Shown piece after piece: positions 23,301 through 30,802 of a stretch of DNA of 30,802 nt (positions are counted from its first letter, which is position 1; the number at the start of each line of letters is the position of its first letter). The DNA is from an uncultured Chloroflexota bacterium. Its GTDB lineage: Bacteria; Chloroflexota; Chloroflexia; Chloroflexales; Roseiflexaceae. The position numbers were made by a program, and so were the translations under genes. The stretch covers positions 1 through 30,802 of the forward strand of contig CALFIC010000138.1 of the NCBI GenBank assembly GCA_937876225.1, given 5' to 3'. A model generated the notes under the pieces. That model was not told the DNA's origin. It searched no databases and was given only the letters and a program-made list of their open reading frames with translations.

Positions 23301-23795
23301 AACAATCTACCCTTCATGGTGAAACACCCTAGTGCAACTACTATCTGCGTATGCCGACGTTTGGCAGTTGCATTTTGTTCCATCAAATCGATACCAATTA
23401 TGTGCAGTTTTTTATCAAAACATATCTTATGCAAATGTACCATCATTATGGTCATGTAACAACCATACGACTTGGATTCGATGGTCACCGCTGTCGCCGC
23501 AAATGCACCTCAAGAATTCCCTTGCTAAACCATAAACACACACTATCAACGCTCATCAAATAGACCATGTGATTGCAAATAATTCCGATTGAATACGAAT
23601 TTTGCCCAAAACACATCATCACCGAGTAGTGCTATCGCTTGTGAACGCTGTTAATTTCGGTAGCGGCAAGAGGTGTCATTGGTGTTTCATCGTTTCGTTA
23701 TCGTTGTGTAACCAATCAGCAGAGTAGAGTGCTACCGGCAATGATACACTGACGGACAAGTAAATGTTTCTCCACAAGTTATGGTGTGCACATAT
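23301..23795. other. 495-bp intergenic region, no gene recognised
   Basis: The region lies between the divergent subtilase and GNAT genes. The clearest structure is TGCAACT (23333-23339) pairing with AGTTGCA (23366-23372), with an inner TGCC/GGCA pair, located about 35 bp upstream of the subtilase start codon. CGGTAGC (23658-23664) and GCTACCG (23731-23737) form a second, widely spaced repeat. Short open frames here have no ribosome-binding site or protein-like composition. No confident promoter was found. Confidence 0.45.
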
Positions 23796-24287
23796 ATGTC
23801 AGTACGCTCAATTATACAAATCCCTGCGCTGTCACTACATACCGTTGATATTACGACGGTCAGTCAAATGCAAGCGTGGCAATATACCGGAATCATGGCC
23901 CGCTACAACTTCAATGATGATCCATTTGAACAACAATGGATATGCCGACCGCAAACTGGATATTGGCAAGTACGTGATGCCCAACACGAACTCACTGGAT
24001 TTGCCGTAATCGGTACGAGTGCGCAGACCCCCGGCATTCATTATCCGGCAAATGCGATTGACGTGTTGGCAGGACTACACCCTGATTTGCTCGGACAACG
24101 CCGTGGCTATGCGTTTATCATGCAAGTGATTGCCCATGCCCAAAAACTTCATCCAGGGCAACGCCTGCGTGCGAGCATCCCCAGCATGCATTTGGCGGCG
24201 CTGGCTGCCTGGCAACGCGCTGGTTTCTTCCCTGAATATGCCGTAATTGCAGCAGACAATACACCATTTGTGGTGTTGCTGGCATAA
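23796..24287 (+). CDS. GNAT family N-acetyltransferase
   Basis: 163 residues. The acetyl-CoA loop is seen in 'PDLLGQRRGYAFIMQVIAHA' (Q-R-x-G-x-A), followed by a strand 'RLRASIPSMHLAALAAWQRAGF', the normal motif B region with the 'W..AGF' end. The N-terminal segment 'ARYNFNDDPFEQQW' fits the acceptor-binding region of small GNATs. An ATG at 23781 would add five residues; GGTG before 23796 is slightly better placed, but the choice is uncertain. It is followed by a palindrome at 24326 and is probably monocistronic. Acceptor unknown. Confidence 0.75.
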   Translation: MSVRSIIQIPALSLHTVDITTVSQMQAWQYTGIMARYNFNDDPFEQQWICRPQTGYWQVRDAQHELTGFAVIGTSAQTPGIHYPANAIDVLAGLHPDLLGQRRGYAFIMQVIAHAQKLHPGQRLRASIPSMHLAALAAWQRAGFFPEYAVIAADNTPFVVLLA

Positions 24288-24325
24288 CGTTTTTCAAAAA
24301 ACCAAAACAGAAGATTATACGGTCA

Positions 24326-24353
24326 CGCCAGCGCCATTGCAATGATGCTGGCG
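24326..24353. repeat. 28-bp palindromic hairpin after the GNAT gene
   Basis: CGCCAGC and GCTGGCG enclose the perfect palindrome CATTGCAATG, with one 2-base mismatch (GC opposite AT) between them. It lies 39 bp after the GNAT stop codon. Without a T-run it is either a weak terminator or a dispersed palindromic element. Confidence 0.55.
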
Positions 24354-24424
24354 GTCGTTGTTGCGCCCATCCACTACTATTTCATACCGGTACGGGACAA
24401 AGGAAGAAGTTTTTGACAGAGTAT

Positions 24425-24433
24425 TGGTATAAT
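24425..24433 (+). promoter_or_regulatory. Extended -10 promoter of the ridA cluster
   Basis: TGGTATAAT contains a perfect -10 box (24428-24433) with the TG extension. A perfect TTGACA at 24413-24418 is only 9 bp upstream, too close to act as its -35. Transcription would start near 24440, about 35 bases before the ridA ATG. Confidence 0.6.
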
Positions 24434-24474
24434 CAAACAGATACACGCAACTTCTCCATAAGAAAGGCATCATC

Positions 24475-24855
24475 ATGCCCAAGCACGCAGTTCATGTCAA
24501 AAACGGTCCCCAACCCGGTGGCGCCTATTCGCCCGTACTCCGCGTCGGCGATTTTGTGTTTGTGTCGGGACAAGCACCGATCGACCCTGCCAGCAACGAA
24601 ATCGTCGGCACTACCATCGAAGAACAAACCGCCCGTACGCTCGAAAACATTAAGCTCCTGCTGGCTGCTGCCGGTGCTGAAATGAGCGATGTGGTCAAAG
24701 CGACCGTGCATTTGTCTGACATGGCGTTGTTTGACCGCTACAACACGGTCTATGCCAGTTACTTCCCCGACCCCAAACCAGTCCGGACCACGGTAGGGAG
24801 CCAACTCGACGGCTTCATGGTCGAAATCGACGTCATCGCCTACCTCGGAGCCTAA
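24475..24855 (+). CDS. ridA: RidA family enamine/imine deaminase
   Basis: The 126-residue protein matches the RidA/YjgF/UK114 family over its whole length: 'GPQPGGAYSPVLRVGDFVFVSGQAPIDP', 'QTARTLENIKLLLAAAGAEMSDVVKATVHLSDM', and the C-terminal 'PVRTTVGSQLDGFMVEIDVIA'. The Arg of 'PVRTTV' is the active-site arginine, and the Glu of 'VEIDVIA' is the conserved acidic residue. RidA trimers hydrolyse reactive 2-aminoacrylate and other enamines formed by PLP enzymes. AAGG lies about eight bases before the ATG. It is separated by 2 bp from the amidohydrolase gene, so it probably helps in the same catabolic route. Confidence 0.93.
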   Translation: MPKHAVHVKNGPQPGGAYSPVLRVGDFVFVSGQAPIDPASNEIVGTTIEEQTARTLENIKLLLAAAGAEMSDVVKATVHLSDMALFDRYNTVYASYFPDPKPVRTTVGSQLDGFMVEIDVIAYLGA

Positions 24856-24857
24856 TT

Positions 24858-26069
24858 ATGTACGACACGCTCATCCGCGGCGGCACGGTGATTGACCCTA
24901 GCACCAACCGCCATGGCAGCTACGATGTAGCGATACGGCGTGACCGCATCGCCGCCGTGGCGCCCTATATTGCACCCGAAAGCGCTCGCAACGTCATCGA
25001 TGCGAGCGGGTTGTTAGTATTGCCCGGGCTCATCGACGTCCATACCCACGTCTACCACGGTGTCACCTATTGGGGAATCGAGCCAGACGCCATCGCCGCC
25101 CGCAGTGGCGTCACCACCTGGGTCGACGTGGGATCCGCAGGCGCCTACAACTTTGCCGGCCTACGTGAGTTTGTGATGCGCCAATGCGACGTACGCATCG
25201 TCACCTTCCTCAACATCTCGGGGGTGGGGTTGACTGCCCCATTTGGTGAGCATTTCAACATCGAAAACTGCGACGTCGATTTGTGTTGTCGCATGGTTGA
25301 TTTGCACCGTGACATCATCATCGGCATCAAAGCGCGCATCGAAGGCAAAACCGTCGGTGACAACGGGCTGGAGCCGTTGCGCCTCGCCCGCCAAGCCGCT
25401 GACCGCTGTGGCTTGCCATTGATGGTGCATATTGGCTCGGGGCCACCCGAGCTCGATGCAGTGCTGGAGTTCCTCAAACCCGGCGATATTTTGACGCACT
25501 GCTTCACCGGCGGCACGATGCGAGTCACCGCCGGCGATCATCGCCCCCATGCCAGTATTGTGGCAGCCGCTCAGCGCGGGGTCATCCTCGATGTAGGGCA
25601 TGGGGCAGGCTCATTTGACTTTGCGGTGGCCGAAGGGATGTTGGCGGCGGGACTCGCACCCGACGTGATTTCGACCGACATGCATCAACTGAGCGTGCAT
25701 GGGCCGATGTTTGATTTGCCCACCTGTATGAGCAAATTCCTGGCCATGAATGTGCCCCTCGAAACAGTGGTACAGGCGGTCACATCACGCCCCGCCCAGA
25801 TCCTCGGCTTGCCCGACGTCGGCACGTTGCAGGTAGGCGCCTATGCCGATGTGGCGTTGTTGCGCATGCACCACGGTGAGTTTCATTTTTATGATATTGC
25901 CATGGCGAGTCGCACGGGGAGTCAGCTCCTGCGCTGTGAACAAACCATCCTCAACGGGCGGGTGATGCCGCGCCGACCAGACCCAGTACCGGCACCATGG
26001 ATTGAATTGCGCCCGTACCAACGCGAAATCCAGGCACGTGGGCATACGCCCGATCAAATGGTTCCGTAA
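24858..26069 (+). CDS. Amidohydrolase/deacetylase family metallohydrolase
   Basis: 403 residues of the amidohydrolase superfamily. Metal-site residues are all visible: His62 and His64 ('DVHTHVYHG'), the likely carboxylated Lys158 ('IGIKARI'), His191 ('MVHIGSGPP'), His214 ('THCFTGG') and Asp274 ('STDMHQ'). The N- and C-terminal strands ('MYDTLIRGGTVIDP' and 'GTLQVGAYADVALL') form the usual beta-sandwich. The pattern fits the COG3964 group (Atu3266/EF_0837 type), whose tested members deacetylate N-acetyl or O-acetyl hydroxy- and amino-acid derivatives. Dihydroorotase proper is less likely because of the 'YWGIEPDAIAARSGVTT' region. It follows ridA after 2 bp. The exact substrate is not known. 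Confidence 0.87.
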   Translation: MYDTLIRGGTVIDPSTNRHGSYDVAIRRDRIAAVAPYIAPESARNVIDASGLLVLPGLIDVHTHVYHGVTYWGIEPDAIAARSGVTTWVDVGSAGAYNFAGLREFVMRQCDVRIVTFLNISGVGLTAPFGEHFNIENCDVDLCCRMVDLHRDIIIGIKARIEGKTVGDNGLEPLRLARQAADRCGLPLMVHIGSGPPELDAVLEFLKPGDILTHCFTGGTMRVTAGDHRPHASIVAAAQRGVILDVGHGAGSFDFAVAEGMLAAGLAPDVISTDMHQLSVHGPMFDLPTCMSKFLAMNVPLETVVQAVTSRPAQILGLPDVGTLQVGAYADVALLRMHHGEFHFYDIAMASRTGSQLLRCEQTILNGRVMPRRPDPVPAPWIELRPYQREIQARGHTPDQMVP

Positions 26070-26080
26070 AGGTGAGTGCG

Positions 26081-26698
26081 ATGAATCAATGGATTCCTGT
26101 GCAACAATTTATAGGGACGCAGATTCGCCTCGATGCCCTTGATCCAATAGGGCATCGTGACGGACTGATTGCCGCCGGAGCCGATGCCCGGATCTGGGAT
26201 TATATTTTGTTTGCCCCCGCCGATACTCCGGCGGGGATGGATGCCCATATCAGCGAAGTCATCCGCCGTCGCGATGCGGGACTCGAAGTGCCCTATGTCA
26301 TCGTGCGGCAGCACGACGATACGATTGTAGGCTTGACGCGCTTCCTCGATTTGCGCCCCGCCCACCGAAGCCTCGAGTTGGGCACCTGGCTCAATCCACA
26401 AGTGCACGGCGATGGCACCAATGTCGAAGTCAAACTACTGATGCTGATGTATGCCTTTGAAACACTCAATTGCATTCGGGTACAAATCAAAACCAACGCC
26501 AACAACAAAGGCGCGCAACGCTCGCTTGAAGCGTTAGGGGCAACCTACGAAGGGTGCTTACGCAATCACATTATTACGCCCAACGGGGGTATCCGTGATT
26601 CGTTTTTTTATTCGATTCTTGACCGGGAATGGCCGGCTGTCAAAATCCGGTTACAGCAACGGCTACACAAACGGCATCACGAAGGAGGAACAGCATGA
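26081..26698 (+). CDS. GNAT family acetyltransferase, RimJ/RimL-like
   Basis: 205 residues from the ATG at 26081; AAAGG (26068-26072) lies eight bases upstream, and a GTG at 26072 is an alternative. The fold is of the RimJ/RimL group: 'IRLDALDPIGHRDGLIAAG' at the N-terminus, 'YVIVRQHDDTIVGLTRFLDL', 'SLELGTWLNPQVHGDGTNVEVKLLMLMYAFE' (acetyl-CoA loop, with a less usual G-D-G-T in place of R-G-x-G), and 'NCIRVQIKTNANNKGAQRSLEALGATYEG'. Such enzymes acetylate N-termini or small amines. The stop overlaps the next start by 4 bp (ATGA, 26695-26698). Confidence 0.85.
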   Translation: MNQWIPVQQFIGTQIRLDALDPIGHRDGLIAAGADARIWDYILFAPADTPAGMDAHISEVIRRRDAGLEVPYVIVRQHDDTIVGLTRFLDLRPAHRSLELGTWLNPQVHGDGTNVEVKLLMLMYAFETLNCIRVQIKTNANNKGAQRSLEALGATYEGCLRNHIITPNGGIRDSFFYSILDREWPAVKIRLQQRLHKRHHEGGTA

Positions 26699-27177
26699 CC
26701 CTATTTATTTCACGATTACTTGCCAAAAGCCGTTTTCTGGTGGGATTGGCCGTCCTAGGAGCATTCATTGGGATGGTTGCATTGTTGTGTTATGGGATTT
26801 GGGACGTGTATCATCTCGTCTCAAGCACCCTTGCCGCCAACGAATACGACGGTATCGGCAAAAAATTGACCTTTGGCTTCATCGAGGCGATCGACACGTT
26901 CCTACTTGCCACCGTCTGCTATATCACTGCACTCGGGCTGTATGAGTTGTTTGTCGATGATCGCCTCGAGCTCCCCAGTTGGCTCACCATCCGCACACTC
27001 GACGACCTGAAAAACAAACTGACTAGTGTGATTATCGTGTTGATGGCGGTAGTCTTTCTTGGGCAGGTCGTCAGTTGGGACGGCGAACGTGATTTATTGC
27101 GGATTGGGGCGCCCATCGCCTTGGTTATCGCATCGTTGACATGGTTTTTACGCCAAAACAGCAAAAGCACCCACTAA
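26695..27177 (+). CDS. UPF0114/YqhA family membrane protein
   Basis: 160 residues with the YqhA pattern. A basic N-terminal 'LLAKSRFLV' precedes helix 1 (about 15-40), and helix 2 (60-85) contains 'FIEAIDTFLLATVCYITALGLYELF'. A loop 'LTIRTLDDLKNKLTSVIIVLMAVVFLGQVV' follows (the conserved 'LKNK' before helix 3), with a last helix near 135-152. Function of the family is not established. GGAGGA eight bases before the ATG is a strong ribosome-binding site, and the 4-bp overlap with the preceding GNAT indicates coupled translation. Confidence 0.88.
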   Translation: MTLFISRLLAKSRFLVGLAVLGAFIGMVALLCYGIWDVYHLVSSTLAANEYDGIGKKLTFGFIEAIDTFLLATVCYITALGLYELFVDDRLELPSWLTIRTLDDLKNKLTSVIIVLMAVVFLGQVVSWDGERDLLRIGAPIALVIASLTWFLRQNSKSTH

Positions 27178-27254
27178 ATTAGCACTTCTGCGTACCTTTT
27201 TGCGATCATCACACGGTTATACCCCGTAATTGATGACGCGAAAGGAGTATGTTG

Positions 27255-27566
27255 ATGGAACAGTCGCAACGCTGGCGAGTAGTGCTTGATTTTGGGGAAG
27301 ATTTCCCAATGCTTCGTGCCGATAGTGTGTACCTGCGCATGATCAAAACGTGTTGGCACCAACTACCGACCCACCACCCCCACATCACGTGTTCCGCATT
27401 ACAGCTCCGTAGCGACGGGGTGCGTGGGTATCTGTATGGCAATGATGTGCGCGAAGCCACCGCTGCGCTCGACGCATTTCGTCATCGCACCACCGCTGTC
27501 ATCAGACGCTTACGAGGCCAACCCCAAGCGATTATTTGGGATTATGTCCAATTTGTGGCAGAATAA
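27255..27566 (+). CDS. Hypothetical small protein
   Basis: 103 residues from the ATG at 27255, which has AAAGGAG seven bases upstream; an ATG at 27249 is too close to that site. The protein is soluble, with 'WRVVLDFGEDFPMLRADSVYLRMIKTCW' in the first third and a helical 'DVREATAALDAFRHRTTAVIRRL' later. No known motif is recognised. It lies between the UPF0114 and GNAT genes, 34 bp before the latter, in the same direction. The strong ribosome-binding site and codon use like the neighbours support a real gene. Confidence 0.6.
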   Translation: MEQSQRWRVVLDFGEDFPMLRADSVYLRMIKTCWHQLPTHHPHITCSALQLRSDGVRGYLYGNDVREATAALDAFRHRTTAVIRRLRGQPQAIIWDYVQFVAE

Positions 27567-27600
27567 TACCCACACCGACACACGGCAACAGGACAGGGTT

Positions 27601-28167
27601 ATGACACAAAGTGATTCATTATTCACGGGGCGCCTGGTACGGCTCGCTGCGGCCACGCCTGACGACCTTGCGATTGTGGCGCAATGGAGTACCGACGCCG
27701 ATTTTTTGCGCCGCCAACAGTTTTTGCCAGCCCGCCCACTCAATGAACAAGAAATAACGGAATCGTACCTTAGTGGTGGTCATAGTCATGATTCCACTCA
27801 CTTCCGCTTACGCACATTGAGCGACGACCGGTTGGTGGGGTATGTGGTACTTTATGACATTTATTGGAATCTACAAACCGCCCTAGTCGGGATTGCCATT
27901 GGTAATCGTGCCGATCGGGGCAAAGGCTATGGCCGCGACGGGATGGAGCTCATCTTGCGCTATGCCTTTGATGAACTCAATTTGTATCGCGTCGGATTAA
28001 CCGTGCTCGAACGCAACCATGAAGCACGCCAACTCTATAGCAGCGTTGGGTTCCAACAAGAAGGCATTTTGCGCGCCAGTGATTATCGCGATGGTGTGCG
28101 CGGAAACGATATTATCATGGGGGTACTCGCACCCGAATGGCGCCAACGGCGTGCCCTACAACCATAA
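27601..28167 (+). CDS. GNAT family acetyltransferase, RimJ/RimL-like
   Basis: 188 residues. It carries 'GRLVRLAAATPDDLAIVAQW' at the N-terminus, 'LVGIAIGNRADRGKGYGRDGMELILRYAFDELNLYRVGLTV' with the acetyl-CoA loop R-G-K-G-Y-G, and 'NHEARQLYSSVGFQQEGILRASDYRDG', the typical RimJ/L-group end with 'GF..EG..R'. It is distinct from the GNAT at 26081, whose loop is degenerate. The next gene starts 11 bp downstream. The acceptor is unknown; position beside a peptidase and a deacetylase makes amino compounds plausible. Confidence 0.88.
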   Translation: MTQSDSLFTGRLVRLAAATPDDLAIVAQWSTDADFLRRQQFLPARPLNEQEITESYLSGGHSHDSTHFRLRTLSDDRLVGYVVLYDIYWNLQTALVGIAIGNRADRGKGYGRDGMELILRYAFDELNLYRVGLTVLERNHEARQLYSSVGFQQEGILRASDYRDGVRGNDIIMGVLAPEWRQRRALQP

Positions 28168-28178
28168 AGGAAAAAACC

Positions 28179-29243
28179 ATGCCCCGACTGCGTGATTTAG
28201 GCATCCAAATCGGCACACTCCCTACCGGCACCTACAACGCCATTACCGATGTCCCAGGAGTGTTAGTCGGGTACGACACCGTCATCAGCGATGCTCCCCA
28301 CGTGGCGCGTACCGGTGTGACAGTGATTTTGCCGCGTGGTGAGCAAAGCTGGCATGAGCCGGTGTTTGGTGGCTACCACTCGTTTAACGGGTGTGGCGAA
28401 GTCACTGGCGTGGCCTGGCTCAAAGAATCAGGACTACTCTACAACCCGATTGCAATTACCGCTACCCCGTGGGTGGGGGCGGTGTGGGATGCGATGTCGT
28501 GGCATGCGATTACCTCAGGCTACAACGATAGTTTTTTGCTGCCGGTGATTGCCGAAACCTACGACGGCTGGTTGAGTGATCGTGTGGGCGAATTAGTGGG
28601 GCGGCCACAATTCCTCAAGGCCCTCGCTGACGCCAAAAGCGGCCCAATTGCCGAAGGCAACGTGGGTGGCGGCACCGGCATGATTTGTCATGAATTCAAG
28701 GGTGGTACAGGCACCTCATCACGCATGGTGCAATGTGCCGGCCAGCAATATACGGTGGGAGTGTTGGTACAAGCCAATTACGGCACCCGCGAAGATTTGC
28801 GGATTGATGGTGTACCCGTGGGACGCAGTATCGGGTATGACGTGGTACCGAGTGCCCGTACCAAAGTAGTGAGTGGCGATGGCTCGATTATCGTCATCAT
28901 CGCCACTGATGCGCCCCTGACGGCCACCGGCTGTGACCGCTTGGCGCAACGTGCGACGGTAGGACTCGGGCGGGTGGGCGGCTACGGGCACAACGGCAGT
29001 GGGGATATTTTTGTGGCGTTTAGCACGGGCAATCATCTGCACGACGACATCAATCGACTTGAACAGATTAGCGTCGTCCCGCCAGTAGCCATGAATGGGT
29101 TGTTCCACGGGGTGGCAGATGCGGTCGAAGAAGCGATTGGTAATGCCCTGTGCGCCGCCCAAACCATGGTGGGGTATAATGGGCGCATTGCCACGGCCAT
29201 GCCCCTCGACCTGGTGGCGTCCCTGATGCGAAAGGTTCACTAA
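28179..29243 (+). CDS. P1 family (S58) peptidase, DmpA/BapA-like
   Basis: 354 residues with the DmpA signatures: 'GTYNAITDVPGVLVGY' at the N-terminus, 'HEPVFGGYHSFNGCGEVTGVAWLKESGLL', 'AEGNVGGGTGMICHEFKGGTGTSSR' (159-182), and 'VSGDGSIIVIIATDAPL' (231-247). In this Ntn-like family the precursor cleaves itself before the nucleophile; by position and context that is Ser236 after Gly235. Members release N-terminal D- or L-residues or beta-peptides. AAAGGA before the ATG sets the start. It is 4 bp upstream of the EamA gene. Whether this one prefers D-, L- or beta-amino acids cannot be told. Confidence 0.9.
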   Translation: MPRLRDLGIQIGTLPTGTYNAITDVPGVLVGYDTVISDAPHVARTGVTVILPRGEQSWHEPVFGGYHSFNGCGEVTGVAWLKESGLLYNPIAITATPWVGAVWDAMSWHAITSGYNDSFLLPVIAETYDGWLSDRVGELVGRPQFLKALADAKSGPIAEGNVGGGTGMICHEFKGGTGTSSRMVQCAGQQYTVGVLVQANYGTREDLRIDGVPVGRSIGYDVVPSARTKVVSGDGSIIVIIATDAPLTATGCDRLAQRATVGLGRVGGYGHNGSGDIFVAFSTGNHLHDDINRLEQISVVPPVAMNGLFHGVADAVEEAIGNALCAAQTMVGYNGRIATAMPLDLVASLMRKVH

Positions 29244-29247
29244 TACT

Positions 29248-30078
29248 TTGCCAATAACGATTGTCGCCTTTATTGTCTGTTCCGCCTGCATTCACGTGGG
29301 ATGGAATCTGTTACTCAAAGGGTCAGTCAATCGCCAAGTATCGACATTGTTGGCGATAAGTTGTGCCGGGTTGGTGATGTTGCCATGGGCATGGTCGCGG
29401 GTCGATAGTCATGTATGGATGATTGCCATGGCGAGTGCCGTATTCCAAGCGCTGTATTATATTTTGTTGGCGTATGGGTACGACAACTACGACCTCGGTG
29501 TCTTGTACCCGATTGCGCGTGGGGTAGCGCCGTTACTTTCAGCGATTTGGGCGACAATCTGGTTGGGCGACCACATGCACGCCGGTGGCATTGTAGCAGT
29601 GCTGGTGATTACCTCGGGGACGATTTGGATTGGCGTCCGCCATCGGGCACCAGGATTACCATGGCAGATGCCGTGGTTGCCATTGATTATTGCCCTCACG
29701 ATATCGGGGTATACCATTATCGATGCCTTTGGGGCACGCAACGGCGATACATTGGCCTATTATTCGGTGTGTATGGTGTGTACTGCGGCGTGTATGGCAC
29801 CGTTTACGCTCTGGAAGCAACGCCCACACTGGGCGTTAGTGCGCGCAGAATTCCCCCGGGCCGCCCTAATTGGCGGGTTGTCATTTGTGTCATACATCAT
29901 GATATTACGCAGCTATGCCAGTGCCCCAGTAAGTTATGTGGCCGCCATGCGCGAGATAAGCATCGTGATTGCCGGGCTGATAGGCTGGTTGTGGCTCAAA
30001 GAATCGTTTGGGTCGACGCGGTTGATTGGGGCCACTGTGGTGAGCATCGGGGTAGCATTGTTAGTATTACTCGGCTAG
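29248..30078 (+). CDS. EamA/DMT-superfamily transporter
   Basis: 276 residues with about ten membrane helices in two EamA halves. The first has 'IVAFIVCSACIHVGWNLLLKG', 'AVFQALYYILLAYGYDNYDLGVLYPIARGVAPLLSAIWATIWLGD' and 'VLVITSGTIWIG'. The second has 'IIALTISGYTIIDAFGAR' and 'YIMILRSYASAPVSYVAAMREISIVIAGLIGWLWLKE'. The only plausible start is TTG at 29248, because an in-frame stop lies at 29224-29226 and no ATG precedes the first helix; AAAGG is 12 bases away, a little far. Such proteins export amino acids or other metabolites. It directly follows the peptidase, so export of a product of this cluster is plausible but inferred. Confidence 0.88.
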   Translation: MPITIVAFIVCSACIHVGWNLLLKGSVNRQVSTLLAISCAGLVMLPWAWSRVDSHVWMIAMASAVFQALYYILLAYGYDNYDLGVLYPIARGVAPLLSAIWATIWLGDHMHAGGIVAVLVITSGTIWIGVRHRAPGLPWQMPWLPLIIALTISGYTIIDAFGARNGDTLAYYSVCMVCTAACMAPFTLWKQRPHWALVRAEFPRAALIGGLSFVSYIMILRSYASAPVSYVAAMREISIVIAGLIGWLWLKESFGSTRLIGATVVSIGVALLVLLG

Positions 30079-30112
30079 ACGCTACGTCATTACAGATACA
30101 AAGGGGTAGAAC

Positions 30113-30802
30113 ATGACAATCCGTGACAGTATTATTCGTTTGGTAGGCCGGCATAATCTCGACGAAGCAGAGTCTGCCGCAGCCATGAATGAAATCATGA
30201 GTGGGGTGGCGACTCCTGCCCAGATTGCGGCGTTTTTGACGGCACTCCACCTCAAAGGCGAAACAGCCGCCGAGATTGCTGGCATGGCGCGCATCATGCG
30301 CGACCATGCCTTGCATGTCGACGTCGCCTCTGGCGCCGTCGATACGTGTGGCACCGGCGGTGATGGTGCTGGCACATTCAATATTTCGACAATTGCGGCC
30401 TTTGTGGCTGCGGGGGCGGGCGTACATATCGCCAAACACGGCAACCGCGCCATGTCGAGCCGCTGTGGGTCGGCCGACGTATTGGAAGGGTTAGGGGTGT
30501 CGATTGAGCTCGATCAGCTCGAAGTCGCCAAACGCATCCGCACCCAACGCTTCGGCTTCATGTTTGCACCACGCTTCCACCCAGCCATGCGTTTTGCAGG
30601 TCCGGTACGACGCGAAATCGGTATCCGCACGGCATTTAATCTGCTCGGACCACTCACCAATCCCGCCAAAGTCACCCGGCAAGTCATCGGGACGGCCAAC
30701 GAAGCCTTGGCCGAAAAATTAGCCAATGCCTTGGCATTACTCGACATGCACTACGTGATTGTCTTTGCGGGCTACGGCAATATCGACGAATTATCACTTG
30801 CA
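30113..30802 (+). CDS. trpD: Anthranilate phosphoribosyltransferase (3' end outside window)
   Basis: The first 230 residues of TrpD are present and the frame is open to the window end; the full protein is usually about 340 residues. Signatures are 'DTCGTGGDGAGTFNIST' (the PRPP/metal glycine loop, near 77-93), 'KHGNRAMSSRCGSADVLEGLG', and 'FGFMFAPRFHPAMRFAGPVRREIGIRTAFNLLGPLTNP' with the anthranilate-binding Arg. It transfers phosphoribose from PRPP to anthranilate in tryptophan synthesis. AAGGGG seven bases before the ATG is a good ribosome-binding site. Further trp genes may follow beyond the window. It lies 34 bp after the EamA gene. Confidence 0.96.
   Translation, partial: MTIRDSIIRLVGRHNLDEAESAAAMNEIMSGVATPAQIAAFLTALHLKGETAAEIAGMARIMRDHALHVDVASGAVDTCGTGGDGAGTFNISTIAAFVAAGAGVHIAKHGNRAMSSRCGSADVLEGLGVSIELDQLEVAKRIRTQRFGFMFAPRFHPAMRFAGPVRREIGIRTAFNLLGPLTNPAKVTRQVIGTANEALAEKLANALALLDMHYVIVFAGYGNIDELSLA

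Noticed and set aside
24413..24433. TTGACA and TATAAT as a standard sigma-70 promoter
   Set aside because: The spacing is 9 bp and not about 17 bp; only the extended -10 box is kept.
1..30802. Insertion sequence, phage or defence-system genes
   Set aside because: No transposase, integrase, phage structural, restriction, toxin-antitoxin or Cas protein was recognised among the supported genes.

Overview
The window looks like chromosomal DNA of a free-living bacterium, most likely a member of the Chloroflexota. The main clue is the secreted subtilase with long Thr/Pro/Ser 'LTPSxT' linkers, a style I associate with Herpetosiphon and Roseiflexus relatives. Base composition is moderate (roughly half G+C) and many genes are single or in short transcription units on both strands. 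The phylum is an inference from protein style. There is no rRNA gene and no plasmid, phage or IS gene in the window.

Left part (1-8200). A 5'-truncated GNAT acetyltransferase converges on a UvrD-type helicase. Next come a secreted DUF1996 protein with a GGQNG repeat and a small two-helix, channel-like membrane protein. A pncA-pncB pair (nicotinamidase and nicotinate phosphoribosyltransferase, overlapping by 4 bp) follows, then a PHB-depolymerase-like esterase and two tandem DUF1801 proteins.

NAD island (4426-10860). nadE (glutamine-dependent NAD synthase) is followed by an NrtR-type Nudix-winged-helix regulator whose Nudix box has lost its catalytic glutamates. Together with pncA-pncB this gives nicotinamide -> nicotinate -> NaMN and the final amidation step, plus a likely regulator. 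Inverted repeats lie just downstream of the likely promoters of pncA and nadE and are candidate operators.

Middle (10862-19510). A small gene appears split by one frameshift, next to a DUF6882-like gene. A 313-bp divergent intergenic region with stacked inverted repeats leads into a four-gene operon: a Gfo/Idh/MocA oxidoreductase, an MBOAT (AlgI-like) acyltransferase and two tandem AlgJ/AlgX-like SGNH proteins. This is most simply read as an envelope polysaccharide O-acetylation system. A tRNA-Thr(UGU) gene with a clear promoter follows on the minus strand, then a membrane protein with a lipoyl-like N-terminal domain that lacks the modifiable lysine.

Right part (19669-30802). A 1192-residue secreted subtilisin-like protease has a classical terminator. 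After a GNAT gene comes a long rightward cluster: ridA, an amidohydrolase/deacetylase, GNAT, UPF0114 membrane protein, small hypothetical, GNAT, P1-family (DmpA-like) peptidase, EamA transporter and trpD (cut by the window end). Tight spacing and overlaps suggest joint expression, and the enzyme set points to processing of acylated or D-amino compounds, though the substrate cannot be read from sequence.
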